DNA of 64,000 nucleotides from Lineus longissimus (GCF_910592395.1 NC_088324.1:8708953-8772952); one strand, 5' to 3'; positions 1 to 12,510 are shown, counted from the first letter of the stretch. Notes: a model not told the origin generated them from the sequence alone. Numbers and translations are program-made.

Positions 1-1602
1 TTTAAAAAAAATTCAACACGATGTACTGATTTATAATCATCGACGAAACATTGCTTTATCACCATTCTTATTCTTTGCTACATCCGCAACCATCCGGGAA
101 TCATCCGCGTCTGAATCCGTCATCTTGTGTCAGATTTGGTTCGCTTTTACCTGTCATGCATGCAATGCCCCAATTTAGAGTAATAATGCGTATTTTGGTG
201 TTCAACTAGATCCCGTTCACTTCTGTTAGTCGTATCTGATTCGCAACCTCTTCCATTGTGAATAGACCAGATTAATATAATTTAACCGGATCTATACATG
301 TAGTAGAACACAAAATACGCCAGTTGTTCTGAATTGGGACGTTTACATGTTCACAGTTGGCAGGCGTGATCCATCTCAATGCTACGATTGCGTAGTCTGC
401 ACAAGTTGGCCTGAAACAAGTCAACAGACCCGAGTTGATGGATGTAGAATAGATCCTTTCTCGGACCCCCACCATTCCAAACAACACAAAAACGACAAGA
501 ACGAAATTCCGACCACCAAACCAATGGCCGAATGTAGAATTTTTATCGACCATTCCAGAATCCCCGCTTCAAGCGAACGTTTATAACAAGGCTTCATTTA
601 TCTGTGTTAGCCACAGCATACTGATCTCCCATCCAATATAAAACATGGGTGATATGAGCTCTCACGCCTAATTGAGTTGACTGTTAGAATTTCAAAACAT
701 CATCTGGGTCATGGCTACTATAGCGTGTATCAACATATTATGATTCACATTTTTTATCAGGGTAGGATTTGTAATGAAAAATTAACTAGATTACATCGGT
801 TGTGTTGTGGGAATCGATCTTTTGGTATTATTATAGGAAATTTCACACATCCCATATTCGTGTTCGAAGATACAGTTTACATTCAGATAGGGGAAAATAT
901 CATTATACCTCGCTGCTACCCTTTACTTTACTGTCATCAGATTTGTTTGCATTTTAATAAAAAGCTATTATGCTGGACAACTGTAGAGTTAACATGTAAG
1001 CGTACTGGTTCTAAACAATCTCCTGGTTATGCTGGGAAAGGCCTGTAAAGCCCTTCGAGAAAAAGTACACTTGCTTGTACGGTAAAATGCGCTCTAAAAT
1101 GTACAGTCATTTCACATTTTCAAATGTAATTTTAACCTTATCTTTTAGCAGTCTCTATCCCAAACCTTAAACCATCTGATATGCACCATCAAGGAAAGTC
1201 ATCTGTCGGCGAGTCTAAGTCCCCACCACAAGCCGCTTATTGGGCCTGGGACTTAAACCCGTCCTCCGACGGAGAAGCTTAACTATTGCTTCTGTCTGTG
1301 AACGACTTGAGATTGACCTCTGGCTGACCTATATAGCCTGGCTTTATCATTAAAGTTTCCCCGTACATGTATTTGTCGGAGCCTATCTTCGTTTTAAGGG
1401 GGCATATAAGATATTTTTTATCGTCGGGGCGTAACTGGCATGGTGTCTGACTGGCCTTCTCTTTCAAGCTTGCGAGAGGCAAGAAAGTTGAATAAAATAC
1501 ATAATCACCCTTCCATATGAACCCTCTAACGTATCTGTGTGATTGTGCCAAAAACACAGATACCGTATTGCATGCAGTTTACGCTGATGCGAAATAGTGT
1601 GT
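1..1602. other. No supported gene
   Basis: Apparently unique intergenic or intronic DNA. Short open frames exist on both strands, including a 93-codon minus-strand frame at 272-553 with one hydrophobic stretch. None has a recognisable domain or convincing splice context. Confidence 0.6.
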
Positions 1603-1879
1603 CCGACAATTGGTGTTTTATCCGACAATTGGTGTTTTATCCGACAATCGGTGTTTTATCCGACAATCGGTGTTTTATCCGACAATCGGTGTTTTATCCG
1701 ACAATCGGTGTTTTATCCGACAATCGGTGTTTTATCCGACAATCGGTGTTTTATCCGACAATCGGTGTTTTATCCGACAATCGGTGTTTTATCCGACAAT
1801 CGGTGTTTTATCCGACAATCGGTGTTTTATCCGACAATCGGTGTTTTATCCGACAATCGGTGTTTTATCCGACAATCGG
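1603..1879. repeat. 19-bp minisatellite, about 14.5 copies
   Basis: The unit is ccgacaatcggtgttttat. It repeats with an exact 19-bp period from 1603 to 1879, giving fourteen full units plus a terminal core. The first two cores read ccgacaattgg; all later ones read ccgacaatcgg and look identical, suggesting recent homogenisation that excluded the left edge. Each core is a small inverted repeat (CCGA-caa-TCGG). Nineteen is not a multiple of three, so all three forward frames stay open and show a 19-residue peptide repeat. I treat this as an artefact and not as a protein. Confidence 0.95.
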
Positions 1880-1929
1880 TACTTCAGAATAGCTCCCCAT
1901 TGTTCTACTCTCTTCTCCAAGGGTTATCA

Positions 1930-1988
1930 GGACAAATCTTGACAACATCGACCCCAACGCTACAGTTTTCATGGGGGTAGGGGTCGAT
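1930..1988. repeat. Short dispersed fold-back repeat, copy 1
   Basis: The segment contains catcgacccc and, after a short spacer, ggggtcgat, so it can fold on itself. A related segment lies at 27330-27380 with the same order of blocks: caaatcttga, then acatcgaccc, then catgggggt, then gtcga. It is probably a small relic of a mobile element. Confidence 0.5.
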
Positions 1989-3027
1989 TGGCATAAACCG
2001 ACAAGGGCAATGGAATTAAAAAATGGAACATTTTGGGAGCGAGATTCGCACACAGAACCTCCTCCGGCCAAAGACTATCACCCAAATCCCCTGCCACACG
2101 CTGGAAATTACAAATTGCGTAGTATCATGCCGTGTAAACTCATGTCATATGGTCCAACCTGAAAAAAGTCGCGAACGTAATGGCGACTCCATGATAATGT
2201 ATTGGCGGCCATTACCCCATGTTAGACGGGCGCGGACCTTTCATGCTATGATATAGAGTCGTGAAAAAGCAATCACAGCCGGTAGTAGCATCAAAAGGCA
2301 CTCTAGCAGGAGGAAAATGGTCATAATTGAAACACCAACGATTTCTTTTGATAAGATGGAAAGCTTTGCTATCAGATTTCATGGTATAAGTGGATGGTCT
2401 TGGTTAATAACCACTCATTGTCGTTCCCTGGGCGCTGATAGGGGCTACTTGTACTTCAAAAGCACAATGCGATGGAGCATAGAGGCGAGGATCTATCCAG
2501 GGGCTGTGTCGTTATGGATTTATCTTTTGTTTGATGCTGATCTGTATTGCTGCAGGCTTTGTGACAAGTATACTTAGAATATTACGTTTATTTGGCCTTG
2601 CTAGCTAAGGCCAAATCAACCCCGCCAATGTTATACGCGGTGTTATCCACAGAACCTCCGATATTATCAAGCTTTGCCCTGATGACCCTCAGATAATCCG
2701 TTCAGTTTGTGTATCTTCGGAAGTCTTCTTCCCGCCAAAGGAAGAAGAGTTACAACAACCACTGTCGCATTGCTTTTGGGAACTATAAACAGTTCGCTTA
2801 CAAAAATATTCATATAAAAAATAGCTTTTTGAAATTGATTGAAAAATTACGATTTGAAATCAATTTAGTATCTCCTGCTATATTTCCCCCGTCGCTCCGC
2901 GGAGCGAAAGGCAGACATGAAAAAACCCTACGTTAAATACAGGATACCAGTGATACGGAAGGAATGGCTTCAAACGGTTCATTGGCTGTTGTATGAAACC
3001 GTAGGTCAATATGGTTCTGACAGTTAG
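1989..3027. other. No supported gene
   Basis: No coding exon, RNA gene or clear repeat was recognised. Short frames near 2023-2256 and 2317-2577 have no family resemblance. Confidence 0.5.
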
Positions 3028-3224
3028 GGTGACGTGACCTTGTTTCTGATTATTGAGCGCAACTCATAGATACCGACGACTATCAGTTAACCGACCTTGA
3101 ATGAGTCAAGAAAATGAGCCAATTTTTAGGCTTATCAGTAAAGGTGATATCAGCTGTGACCTTATGTCTCATTATGAAGTACAAGTAATATATACCTAAA
3201 TGACTATCAGTTTCCTGACCAAGG
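3028..3224. repeat. Diverged direct repeat pair, about 70 bp each
   Basis: Copy 1 (about 3028-3099) and copy 2 (about 3153-3224) share the blocks tgacctt, then a stretch like ctcattatga, then gactatcagtt, then a block like ctgacc-aagg. The offset is about 125 bp. Identity is moderate with small indels. Function unknown. Confidence 0.45.
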
Positions 3225-6200
3225 AAGCTCCTCAGGTTTCCCGGCGGCGCACCACCATACCTTTTGATCTTTCACCATTAAAATCTCTTGTTGATATTCA
3301 GTTGTCATGTTCTTCGCGGCGGCCTTTTTAATGATGAAGGACATGGTCGTAGCCTTGTTGAGTGCAGGTGAGCTGCTCTCAAAGAACAACTGACGTCAAG
3401 AGTCTCTTCGATTTCTGGTGTTGATGTTGACTAAGTGAAATATAATGGAAGAATGATGTCTACTTTGAGGTAAGGTTTGTTCCTTACAAAAACCTGGCGT
3501 TTGAAGTTGTATCATGACTTTGTTAAGCCATGTCAGTGAAATTGGGATTTTTTCAATCTCTTGTATCAAGCCATCTTGACCCTCAATGTATTGACATTAC
3601 TTAGCTTCCAGACAACGGGCGTCAAAATGGGCAGAGTCTACGGAGGCAATCCCGTTGGACGTTCAATACGGTATCTAGCCTGCAGGGCTCCATATAAATG
3701 GGCACCATTTAGACTACAGCTGTCACAACGTCCATATTTACTTCCGGGCCAAAGTGTAATTAAACCTAGACTGGCCTTTGTACCGTAAAGCTTTCCTTGA
3801 TCATGGGTTAGTGTACGCCTTTTTACAAATACGTGGCATCCCGACCTTGCTTGGTCTTGTACAGTCTTAGTCTTTATAAGAAAGCATAGTATTCTCAAAT
3901 ACTGTTCCTTGCATTTATGCGACCATTATTTTTGATCACACGAGCGACGCGCAAATTGGATATCTCTTGCTGGAAGTGCTTGAGCTTCGAATCCATCAGT
4001 TATCGGGTACATAAGGCGACACCTATGATAAGCATCATGTACCAGTGTCGTGTTGCGCTAACATAAGCTGTCATGAGAGTCTGCAACGCGGCGTCGTTGT
4101 TTCTAGAAAACGAGCAAGATTAGCATAACATTTCAGTTGTTTTCCCATAAGCATTAAAGAAGAACTTTGGTGCAGGATACCAGCAAAAGAGCCATGCCGA
4201 TTTTGTTGCCAAACAAGAAAGACCATAAAGAACGAACTATTTTGCTGATGATGCGTCAAACTAAAAGTATTTAAGAAAAACAAAATGCGTTTTTTCTCTC
4301 AGTTAAACCACCGTTAATCTTGCTGTCATCCATCCCGCCCACTTTTAATCATACACGAGAGTATGGATTTTCAGTATGTGATTTGCATTAAGTCAGGCAG
4401 CGTTTATCACCGAACACCTTGGAGCATTGGAATGATGAGAACTGAAAAGACGAGAAATTGATTGCGGCAAATTTGTCATGCATCAGTCGACAGAACAGCA
4501 AAGTTATGTTACACCACTGGCTTTAATATGGCCGAGTTGTGATATGATCTTTATTACCCTTAATGAAATATTCAAAACTGCCTAATTCCTTTACTTACCA
4601 ACCTCATTTCAATCATATTGAGTATCACAACAAAGTCTCAGATGTCTATGATGTGCTATTAAACGTGTTAGAATCCCATCAAATAAATTAAATGCTGGTC
4701 ATGCCGCAGTCTTTGTGTATATCGTCGCGGGGAATTTCATTCGATCTCCACATTAACATTATCATAGCTACGGTGAATCAAAACGGGGATCGAAGACAGC
4801 AACATACTCCAGTCGCTGTCCGACGCCAAGTCATTTGAAAACTTGAATCGAGACTTTCGTGAGCCCTATATTTGCGAAACAGAATGTCGTATCGTTGATT
4901 GTCGCAACACCGCTGCGAGAGAGATTGATACCCAGTTTTTCTTGCGACCTCTAGCAGTCATGCGCAGAGGCTTTGGGACGTGCATGCTGGATTTACTATT
5001 AACAATGTCAAGCCGCAATGCCTTCAACACCTGCATCACCAGATTAACGAACCTAATTCATCCCTATTGCGCAGTTACCAGCTTCAAACGGAGCTAACAA
5101 GCTCGTGTCAACTCTCGTGTCGGCTCTCGCGGTAATGAGCAAAATAAGCAACAATAACAACAACGTGGCGTGTCTCTCGCTAGATTTAGTGGCGCCTGCT
5201 ACGATCCAGAATTACTGCGAACTGCTCGTGTTTTTTCTATCCCCTAGACTTTGCTATCATAGCCATGCGCCTGCAGCTACTGTCTGCAGCTAGATAGGTT
5301 TTCTTCCGTTCTGTCATCACCTTTTTTTCAAATGTATATATCATCTGCATGCGGCTAAGTTTTGTTTGATTCCCCAAAACACATCGATCATATCCGTCTG
5401 GTTTTCTTACAACTCCCTATTACGATTTCCACCTGCCTTTCACGAGCGAAATTATCGATTTTGATAGTCTTAGAAGCAGGTGCATGCTATATGATTAGAA
5501 ATTCGATATTTGTGCACTGTTATGGCAAACTGTTTAAAAACTGTGCGGAGGTTGTGAAATGATTTAATCGTATTTTTCTGCTGTAGTCGAAGAAAAACGA
5601 AATATCGCAAAGACAGGCATTTATAAACACTAATGCAAGATTGATGTAAATCTTTCTTTTGCGTTCAGGTATAGTTATAAGCTTCCACACTGTCTTTTTT
5701 ACTACGGAAGGCAGCAGTGCCGCGTTCTGTTTCTGTTCCCAATAGTTTCTGACGGAATGACTTGGGGTCTTACAAAAAATTTGCTTTTTTTTATTGCTTA
5801 AGACACATTCAAGTCGTACTGTGCACGTCAGAATAATAAAATAAACCTGTTTCCAGTCTTTTCTTACTAATTTTATGTTATTCTGTATACCAAACTCATT
5901 TCGACTCTTGCGAATGTTGTTTACCAAATAAACACCCGTAATACTCAATGGCGTATGTCTTGTTGCTTATAAATAATTCCAGATAGCACACGCATTAGTT
6001 TCCATCCATTTGTATCATGATATCTATCTGTACCGCTTCTTCGTTATTCTGTTTCTGGTGAAGACGCGCTGGAACTGACAGTGACATCTTAATGGGGGCA
6101 CCATCAATATAATACGAGTTACTACCATTTACTTAAACTAATGTAATCATCACGCGGAGGCCAAACAAATGCACGATATATGGATCTAGGAAAGGCTAAC

Positions 6201-6784
6201 AGAGGTTTTCATCGAAATATACCTTGAATGACGCGTGTGATTTTTTGGTATCGGTGTGCCACTGGTATAAACAGTCAGTCAAGGATGCCTGATCGGCGGA
6301 TTGTTTCTAGATCAGTAGCTTAGCCTGCGAGATCAGTCTCTCCTCGTCAGGTATGGTGCCCAATGACCAACTGCCACCCATCATGCCCGTCGATCGAGGT
6401 CTGCCGGCACGTGGCCGAATGTGAAGAACTTCTTGCTTTTTACCGCAAAATGAACAGCGGCCATGAGTCGTAATGTAAGAATAGTGTATAAGTTACTATC
6501 GATTATACATGGAATGATTTATATTTGCCCTAAGTCGCCCTGAAAGCATGTCGTTGTAAGCTTCGTTCGTCTTTTCGTACCAGCTAGAAGATATCCGCTG
6601 CAACGTATCAATAGTATTCTGTTGCCGACAGACTGTCACACACGCATGTTTTGCATTACAGATTGATGAAGGCGGTGAAGTGAAAAAGCAGAAATGAATT
6701 TGCTGCGCCAGGCAAGTGCCAAGATACTTTAAAACTCTTCGCCATTAGTTAAACATTTGAAATTTTTAATCGATACTTCCAATT
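3225..6784. other. Largely featureless DNA
   Basis: No gene is supported. The stretch contains isolated short frames (for example minus 5520-5948, 142 codons) without recognisable domains, a TGACGTCA palindrome at 3391-3398, and a short aac-rich run near 5150. I see no RNA gene and no mobile-element domain. Confidence 0.5.
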
Positions 6785-6960
6785 GCGTAAATATGTACTT
6801 GAAATAAATTTTAGCACTGCCGTTGTGTGCACAGATGTACACATGCTATAAATACCGAGCTTCAGCTAATTCGTATGCATAATAACTGTACTACGGCATT
6901 GTCTATAATTGCAATACCATTTTCCTGGACAACCAGTAATTACGAATGGCGTTCCCCTTC
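6785..6960. repeat. Dispersed repeat with short inverted ends, copy 1
   Basis: This block is homologous to 56250-56400. Shared blocks in order are a gtaaatatgtac-like lead, actgccgttgtgt, gcataat, gtactacggcattg, a block like cctg-acaaccagtaatt, and a block like cgaatggcgt. Both copies contain the inverted pair tgccgttgtg / gtactacggca about 65-90 bp apart, so each can form a hairpin. The copies are diverged and non-coding, consistent with an old MITE-like element. Confidence 0.6.
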
Positions 6961-7149
6961 AAACCGCTATTTTTTTGGCGCCTTTTAATCTTTGACTTCT
7001 GAAAAAATCCACATGATATTCACTATATTGATTTTGGCGGATAACGAAAATTATTTTACTTTATCCAATCAAAAACAGTTTTTCGCGATTTTTTTAAACC
7101 CGCGATATCTTGACGGTTAACAGTAATCGGAGGCGTGTCTTATTCAACA

Positions 7150-7308
7150 GTAAGATGCTATCTTTAATTAAGATGCCATCTTTAATTTAAGCAGCTTATC
7201 CTTAGCAGTATAAATTAAAGCTACTTGCAGTCAATTAAGTTAAGTCTCTTGCAGTATCATTTTAAGCTGCACTCAGTATCAGTTACCTTAAGTTCCCTGC
7301 ATACTGAA
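7150..7308. repeat. Degenerate short tandem repeats
   Basis: Two adjacent near-copies of aagatgctatctttaatt are followed by several diverged blocks containing cttgcagtat and ttaag at irregular spacing of about 30 bp. No longer unit is recognisable. Confidence 0.35.
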
Positions 7309-8204
7309 ACTACAGTCCGCTTTAATTGATAAAATAAAACTTCTGTACCAGTAATCCCATTATTCCTTCAATTGTTTTGATCCTGTTTGATGAGTAAACT
7401 ATTTTTTGTTTTTCCAATTAAGCGCTTGGATAATAGAAAATTATTTACACGCGTAACTCCTGGTGCGGAGATAATGTTTTTGTGTCACCCAAAGTGAACC
7501 TGAGGACGGAGTTTTCGTCACTCCCTGCAGCAAAGTCACTAATATCCAGTGTCGTCGAAGTATCGGGGTAATCTAGAACGATTCAAAGACGTCCTGATGC
7601 AATTCCTCCGATTGAAACCTCTCGCATTCAGGTCTTTCGCTCCATCCCCTCTCCTTTAATTCGCCAACGAACCAAGTATCATTCTTCCTGGTTCATTTGG
7701 AGGCGCGCTTCCAACTATGTCAGCATGTCTTCTGCAGTTCTTACATCTGTCTCCCCCTCCCGCTAAGGCTTTTTCGTCTTAAGAATATAAAACATGATCT
7801 CGTGGACGTTCACCTTCGCGTGTACCCAGTTAAAGAATCAGCTTGCAAAATACGTCGTCTCCATTTTTTTTATTATATAGTTACTGGGTTATCCTATTCG
7901 GCAGTTTGGAGTGGCAGGGCGGATATTACTTTCTTCGAGCAATTACAGTGTCAGATAGCATCATTGCTTTGGTGTCAATTCTGTCAAAATGCTGGCTCCA
8001 ACATTGAGGCAAAGTTCTGGTACTGTGAATGACGTAAAAATGTTATACAGGTCATACTAAGTCAACACAGGCCTTCTTCAACAAGACAAGTGTTTCGGCA
8101 AGTCCATTTCAAATAGTCGGTCGGCCACATTGTGCATGCGTAGGTCCAGTGTGGTTTCAGGAAATGTAGCTGAAGTCAGTTTGTTTACGAGTCTGCTTCG
8201 CTAA
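7309..8204. other. No supported gene
   Basis: Nothing recognised apart from a 111-codon forward frame at 7697-8032 with no domain features. Confidence 0.5.
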
Positions 8205-9110
8205 TGAGACTTATAGTTGCCACCATATCACCTGATGTCGCCCGCCGGGATCGGATTGCCAATCTCCTTAAAACCTACAAATGTAGGAGAAACCAAATGC
8301 AAGCCGTCACGTCTGTAGCAGATCAAAGCCCCGAGATTTTAACCGTATTCCAACAAGTTCTTGAAGTCGGACTCGGGTAATTTCGTTACCTCTTGATTAT
8401 GAAACTGCTCATTGGGTATTGGCAAACTATCTTAACCAAGCAACCTGACTCCAGCGCTCCTTTATGCCAATCATCTTGGTGTTTTAAAAAAATACATCTA
8501 ACGCTCGAAGAAAATCCTCGTGGCGGTTGACAGGAAACAAGGCAAAGCTTCTTCGCCTAAGGGATGACCTTCACAATTTGTTTACGTCGAGACCAAGTTC
8601 TACCTGACGGACCCAGGGGAAGGTTCGAACCGATCCGCAGACAGCGCCTCAGAGACTGCGCTCAGACTTACCGATCGCCTTATCCTAGAGAAACCAATGC
8701 GGCCTTATCACGTCCTCCGCAGATCAAAGCTCGGAGATTTTAACCGCATCCACAAAACCCCTTGAAGTCCGAATCGGGAATTCTTCAACACTCTTTGATT
8801 ATAAATTGGCAAACTGATTGAACTGAACTAACTAGCCCCAGCTCTTCCTTTGTCTCAAGAACAAAATAAATCAAACTCGAAAAAAGTCTCCGCGACGATT
8901 GACAGGAAACAAGGCAAAGCTTCTTCGCCTGATGTGTTCGCCAGATTAGGTTCTGCCTGACCCAAGAGACAGCGTGGACCGTCAGCAGCCATCTCCTCGG
9001 GGAATGCGATCAGGCTACCAATCTCCTTATCCTGGAGAAACCTATGCGGGCCTTATCACCTTCTCCGCAGATCAAAGCCCGGAGAAGTCAGCCAAATCCC
9101 CGAATCCCGT
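8205..9110. repeat. Three-copy diverged tandem repeat, about 350-410 bp unit
   Basis: Homologous landmarks recur three times. The block accaatctccttat with its gagaaacc follow-on is near 8257, 8669 and 9016. The block gcagatcaaagc with a ccggag-like tail is near 8315, 8717 and 9065. The run caaggcaaagcttcttcgcc is near 8540 and 8910. The offsets differ (about 402 and 348 bp), so indels have accumulated. Copies 2 and 3 are GC-richer and each keeps a short open frame containing the residues LILEKPMR, but neither frame begins with a methionine in good context. I read this as tandem duplication of unknown origin. Confidence 0.75.
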
Positions 9111-10009
9111 GGACGCCATTCGTGAGCGCCGTATCAGGCAAGTAATCTGTCTGCACCCACCTTATTGACAGAGTGTCGATTTATTGGTGCCGCTGTTTCC
9201 TCGAATGGATGACTCGTTGCAAATATCATTGTAATCAAGAGGATTATTTATTGGACCTAAATGTTGTTGTAGGATGGTAAGGTGCATCCCATAGAGAGTT
9301 ATTTGAGCGGTTTCGTGGTAATATCTGATAATAAAAGTTATAAAGTTGTCACCGGCGACGACTCACGGGATGTTCTTCGAATAAGAGATCTATCCTGACT
9401 TATTGTTGACTTAAGAGCAATTTAGTTGGTTTTTTCTAGCTAAAACAGTAGTAAGAAATAACCATTAAAGTGGTTAAGAATTATTATTTCGATAGTTATA
9501 AGAACTAATTTCACAGTTGGTGCAATACGAACTAACAGAGTAGCAAAATTACTACATAAAGTAGTTACTTTAGTAATCAATTTTAAGAGTGCAGAGGAAA
9601 TGGTCCTGATATCAGACTTTTGCAATTTGCAATACGATAGTCCTGTGATCCATGTCATGTAATGGATCCAACATACCAATGTTCCTCAATGTTCTTTTTT
9701 GCTACTTTTCTCATTGGCAGAGTGACACATGCCATGAGTCTTTTTATGAGAAAAATAATGACCAGATTAGTCCGTGGATGATTTCATTTCCGACACCGGT
9801 CGTTCATACCAGATTGACACTATCACCAACGACTGTCGTGGGGTACAGGAAAGTCTCAGGATGGGCCAGTTTTTTAAAGAAAAATGGCAATCACATAAGC
9901 GGAGGGAGGAAAGACTTGTCCCCCAATTGGCCAAAGAGAACTATATGGCGTGGCTGTTTTCTTCGTCAGTAAAGTTCACAAGAAGCTGTCTTTAGACGAC
10001 TGTAGTTTA
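9111..10009. other. No supported gene
   Basis: A forward frame at 9774-9995 encodes a charged 73-residue peptide. It starts directly after an in-frame TAG, has no ATG and lacks a pyrimidine-rich acceptor. I could not support it as an exon. Confidence 0.45.
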
Positions 10010-10110
10010 ATCTCAAATTTGAAATCGGGGTGGGAGTCGTAAATGATGCGCATCCTCTTCTCGATAGTTTCATCAAATATCGAGTGAAGCGCTCATGACA
10101 TTACCCTTGC
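10010..10110. repeat. Dispersed repeat containing agtcgtaaatgatgcg, copy 1
   Basis: The core ggagtcgtaaatgatgcg sits in a longer block of roughly 80-100 bp. Relatives lie at about 13025-13060 (short, diverged) and 62450-62545, with an inverted relative at about 62025-62125. The surrounding blocks (a tctcaaa lead, then cggggtggg or cggagttgg) are also shared. Confidence 0.5.
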
Positions 10111-11057
10111 TCGCAGACTAATTGCAGGTTGCTCGCAAGTCGCTTTTCAGTTCCTGGCGGCTTTGAATTATATCCAGGTTTGTGCAAGGCTCACTGTGAT
10201 ACGACAAGTCTTAAAACTTGAAGCAACGTAGAGGTAAATACCTACGAGATAATGACGCATATAGGTAATTAAAATATTTTATCAATAGAAAAAAGAGCGT
10301 TTTGCTTTGTATAAATTGCACTGTGTCGATACTTCTTCGACTACGATCTTCGCATTCGAACACGATCTCTCGTTTGCGCTGGTCATCGCAGATGCCCAGC
10401 CGCAACTGCCGCAACTGCGATAATGATCATGATTACAAAATCGCGCTTTGGCCTGAAGCCACCGGGCGTCGAATGTGTCCTGCTTAGGACAACATTATGT
10501 CGCAATTCGGAAACCATTAGCTGGGCAGGCAGGTGGAGTTTGTCAAATGACGGGAAGCCTGCTCTGGTCGAACACGAGAGAGGAAATGATTCTGATTGGG
10601 AGCCGCGTTAGCTAACAAGTCAGCTGCGCGGTATCAATTTGAGATTTGACCTTGATTGTCCATTAGCTTTCAGCGTGAGTTGAAGATGCTTTACAGTGTG
10701 TATCGGTTAAAATGATACACTTTACAAACTGTCCGCAGTTGTGGTTTTTGCCGATTCTCTCGGAATGGACAAAGAATGACGCTTGGTGACCTTCTTGTTG
10801 ACGCGTCCTCAATAAATTGCGTATCAATATCATAAGATTTGAAACGAAATGTGGAAAATATAATTTAATTTACTTGCATTTCTATGATATTATATAATTA
10901 AATATTGAAAATTTGCTTATAATTGAAAACTGGTGAATTCTTACATTTAAAAATATCTCCCGGGAATGTAGGCCTACTCAGTTATTGCTATCAAAGCACT
11001 TGGTGCCCTCCCGGGTTGGTTGTACTCTCAATGCATCATCATTAATTTTACATTACT

Positions 11058-11107
11058 CAATAACAATGTCGAGTATTACAATAACAATGTCGAGTATAAC
11101 AATAACC
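11058..11107. repeat. 21-bp tandem repeat, 2.3 copies
   Basis: The unit is caataacaatgtcgagtatt plus one base, starting at 11058 and 11079, with a partial third unit. Confidence 0.8.
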
Positions 11108-11710
11108 ATGATCCTCAGTGAGGTGCGCGTGGGATTCGACTTAGCGCCAACGGTGCAATATCATATTTGATATAAAATAACATTCATTTACTCTTAATTC
11201 ACGTTTATAAGGTCAGATGGTTTGCATTGAACAGAGATTGGCATTTGCCATTACCTCTCCTGCCTCCTATCAACATCTCATCAACATGATAAACTCCTGT
11301 TAACAATAAAAACCAATAAGGCTTGGCGAACTTGCTTTCATCCGCGACATTTCGACGATAGCAACTCCTCGACTCCAAACAATAAATCATTGCCTATACA
11401 TGTACCCTATAAAGGAAGCTAATCCATGTTCTGAATCGAATCAACTTGCTGATGAATTGAGACTGGGCTTGGCAGGTATCGTATCAACTTTCGAAACAAT
11501 TAAGTCGTTAGATTAAGTGCTTAAGGAACGTCGCAGAAGCTTCTTAACGACTTATCACGGAGCTCATTTTTCATAAGTTAAAGGATGATACATGTGATAA
11601 ATAACCAATATTAGGTCGATAAAAAGGGAGCCGAGTATGTTAGAGTTTCATACTTCAAATTAAGTCTGTTACAGCAAAATTGACATGTACCTCGTCCCTT
11701 TAAAAAAATG

Positions 11711-11847
11711 CCCGGCTGCAAATATACACTTTTGAGCGTTGGTAATATACTACTCACACGTATAAGACTCAGAGAACTTGCCCGGCTGCAAATATACACT
11801 TTTGAGCGTTGGTAATATACTCACACATATAAGACTCAGAGAACTCT
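11711..11847. repeat. 70-bp tandem duplication, near identical
   Basis: Copy 1 is 11711-11780 and copy 2 is 11781-11847. Both start with cccggctgcaaatatacact. Copy 2 lacks one tac triplet of a tactac stretch and has one further substitution. The high identity indicates a recent local duplication. No coding content. Confidence 0.95.
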
Positions 11848-12284
11848 GTAATCTGAAAAACTTTCGGGGATTTCAGTTGTTATTGTCGTTTAACGATAAA
11901 CAAGTTTTGCGATATTTGCCCCACCCACCCACACCGATTCGCTTTGTTTAAAAGAATTCTTCATGCATGTTGAACACTGTTGGGACAATTCAAAGACAGA
12001 GAAGCCAAACATTGCCTCGTCCCTGTTGACTCGGAACAGCATATTTTTGATAACTAATAAGTTGGTAAGACAGGACACCAGTCCTTGTTTTATTCCTTTG
12101 CCGACTCTATACAATAAATGAAGACAACACGAACAGGAAACCCATTCACGCTGTAGTCCCTCCTGACTTGAAGAATAAATGAAAACAAGGGAGAGTTAGT
12201 ACGATGTCTTTGTCAGTGATAGCTCAAGGTTCTTTTTGAAAGATCAACGAGACGTTGAATATCGTTAAAAGTATGGCCGGGTCT

Positions 12285-12510
12285 ATTTGGCAAGCCGCTC
12301 GCCGAACAGGCATCTTTTTTTGTCCTGTTTGGAGAGCCGCTTGCCAAACAGCACTAAAAGGCCACCCTGTTCGGCCAGCCGGGCTTGCCAAACAGGTAAA
12401 AAATCTACCCTGTTTGGCGAGCTGGAGACTTTCCTTTAATATTAATGAGTTCGGCTCTCCATTCAGGACAAGAAAAAGTCGCTGTTTGGTAAGCCGGGCT
12501 TGCCAAGTAG
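12285..12510. repeat. Array of palindromic units (ctgtttggcaagc / gcttgccaaacag)
   Basis: At least four units are inverted repeats of about 26-31 bp. They lie at about 12285-12310, 12324-12351, 12366-12396 and 12482-12508, with a half unit at about 12409-12426. The left arm resembles ctgtttggcaagcc and the right arm ggcttgccaaacag. In the 12366 unit the arms are nearly perfectly complementary around a ggg centre. Spacers are 10-50 bp and unrelated to each other. The units could form hairpins in DNA or RNA, or bind a dimeric protein. The half-sites TTGGC and GCCAA are present, but their spacing (about 11 bp) is wider than the 5-bp spacing of NFI sites. Confidence 0.85.

Noticed and set aside
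272-553. Minus-strand 93-codon frame with a hydrophobic stretch, reminiscent of a transporter N-terminus
   Set aside because: No domain motif, no second membrane segment, and no splice continuation that I could support.
1603-1879. CRISPR-like or protein-repeat reading of the 19-bp array
   Set aside because: There are no unique spacers, and all three frames are open simply because the unit lacks stops; it is a eukaryotic minisatellite.
3207-3344. Minus-strand 45-residue ORF starting in good context (accATG)
   Set aside because: Its end overlaps a non-coding direct repeat, and there is no family resemblance or promoter evidence.
5075-5215. Minus-strand signal-peptide-like run of leucines
   Set aside because: It arises from an aac-rich stretch; the frame has no ATG and a stop lies shortly upstream.
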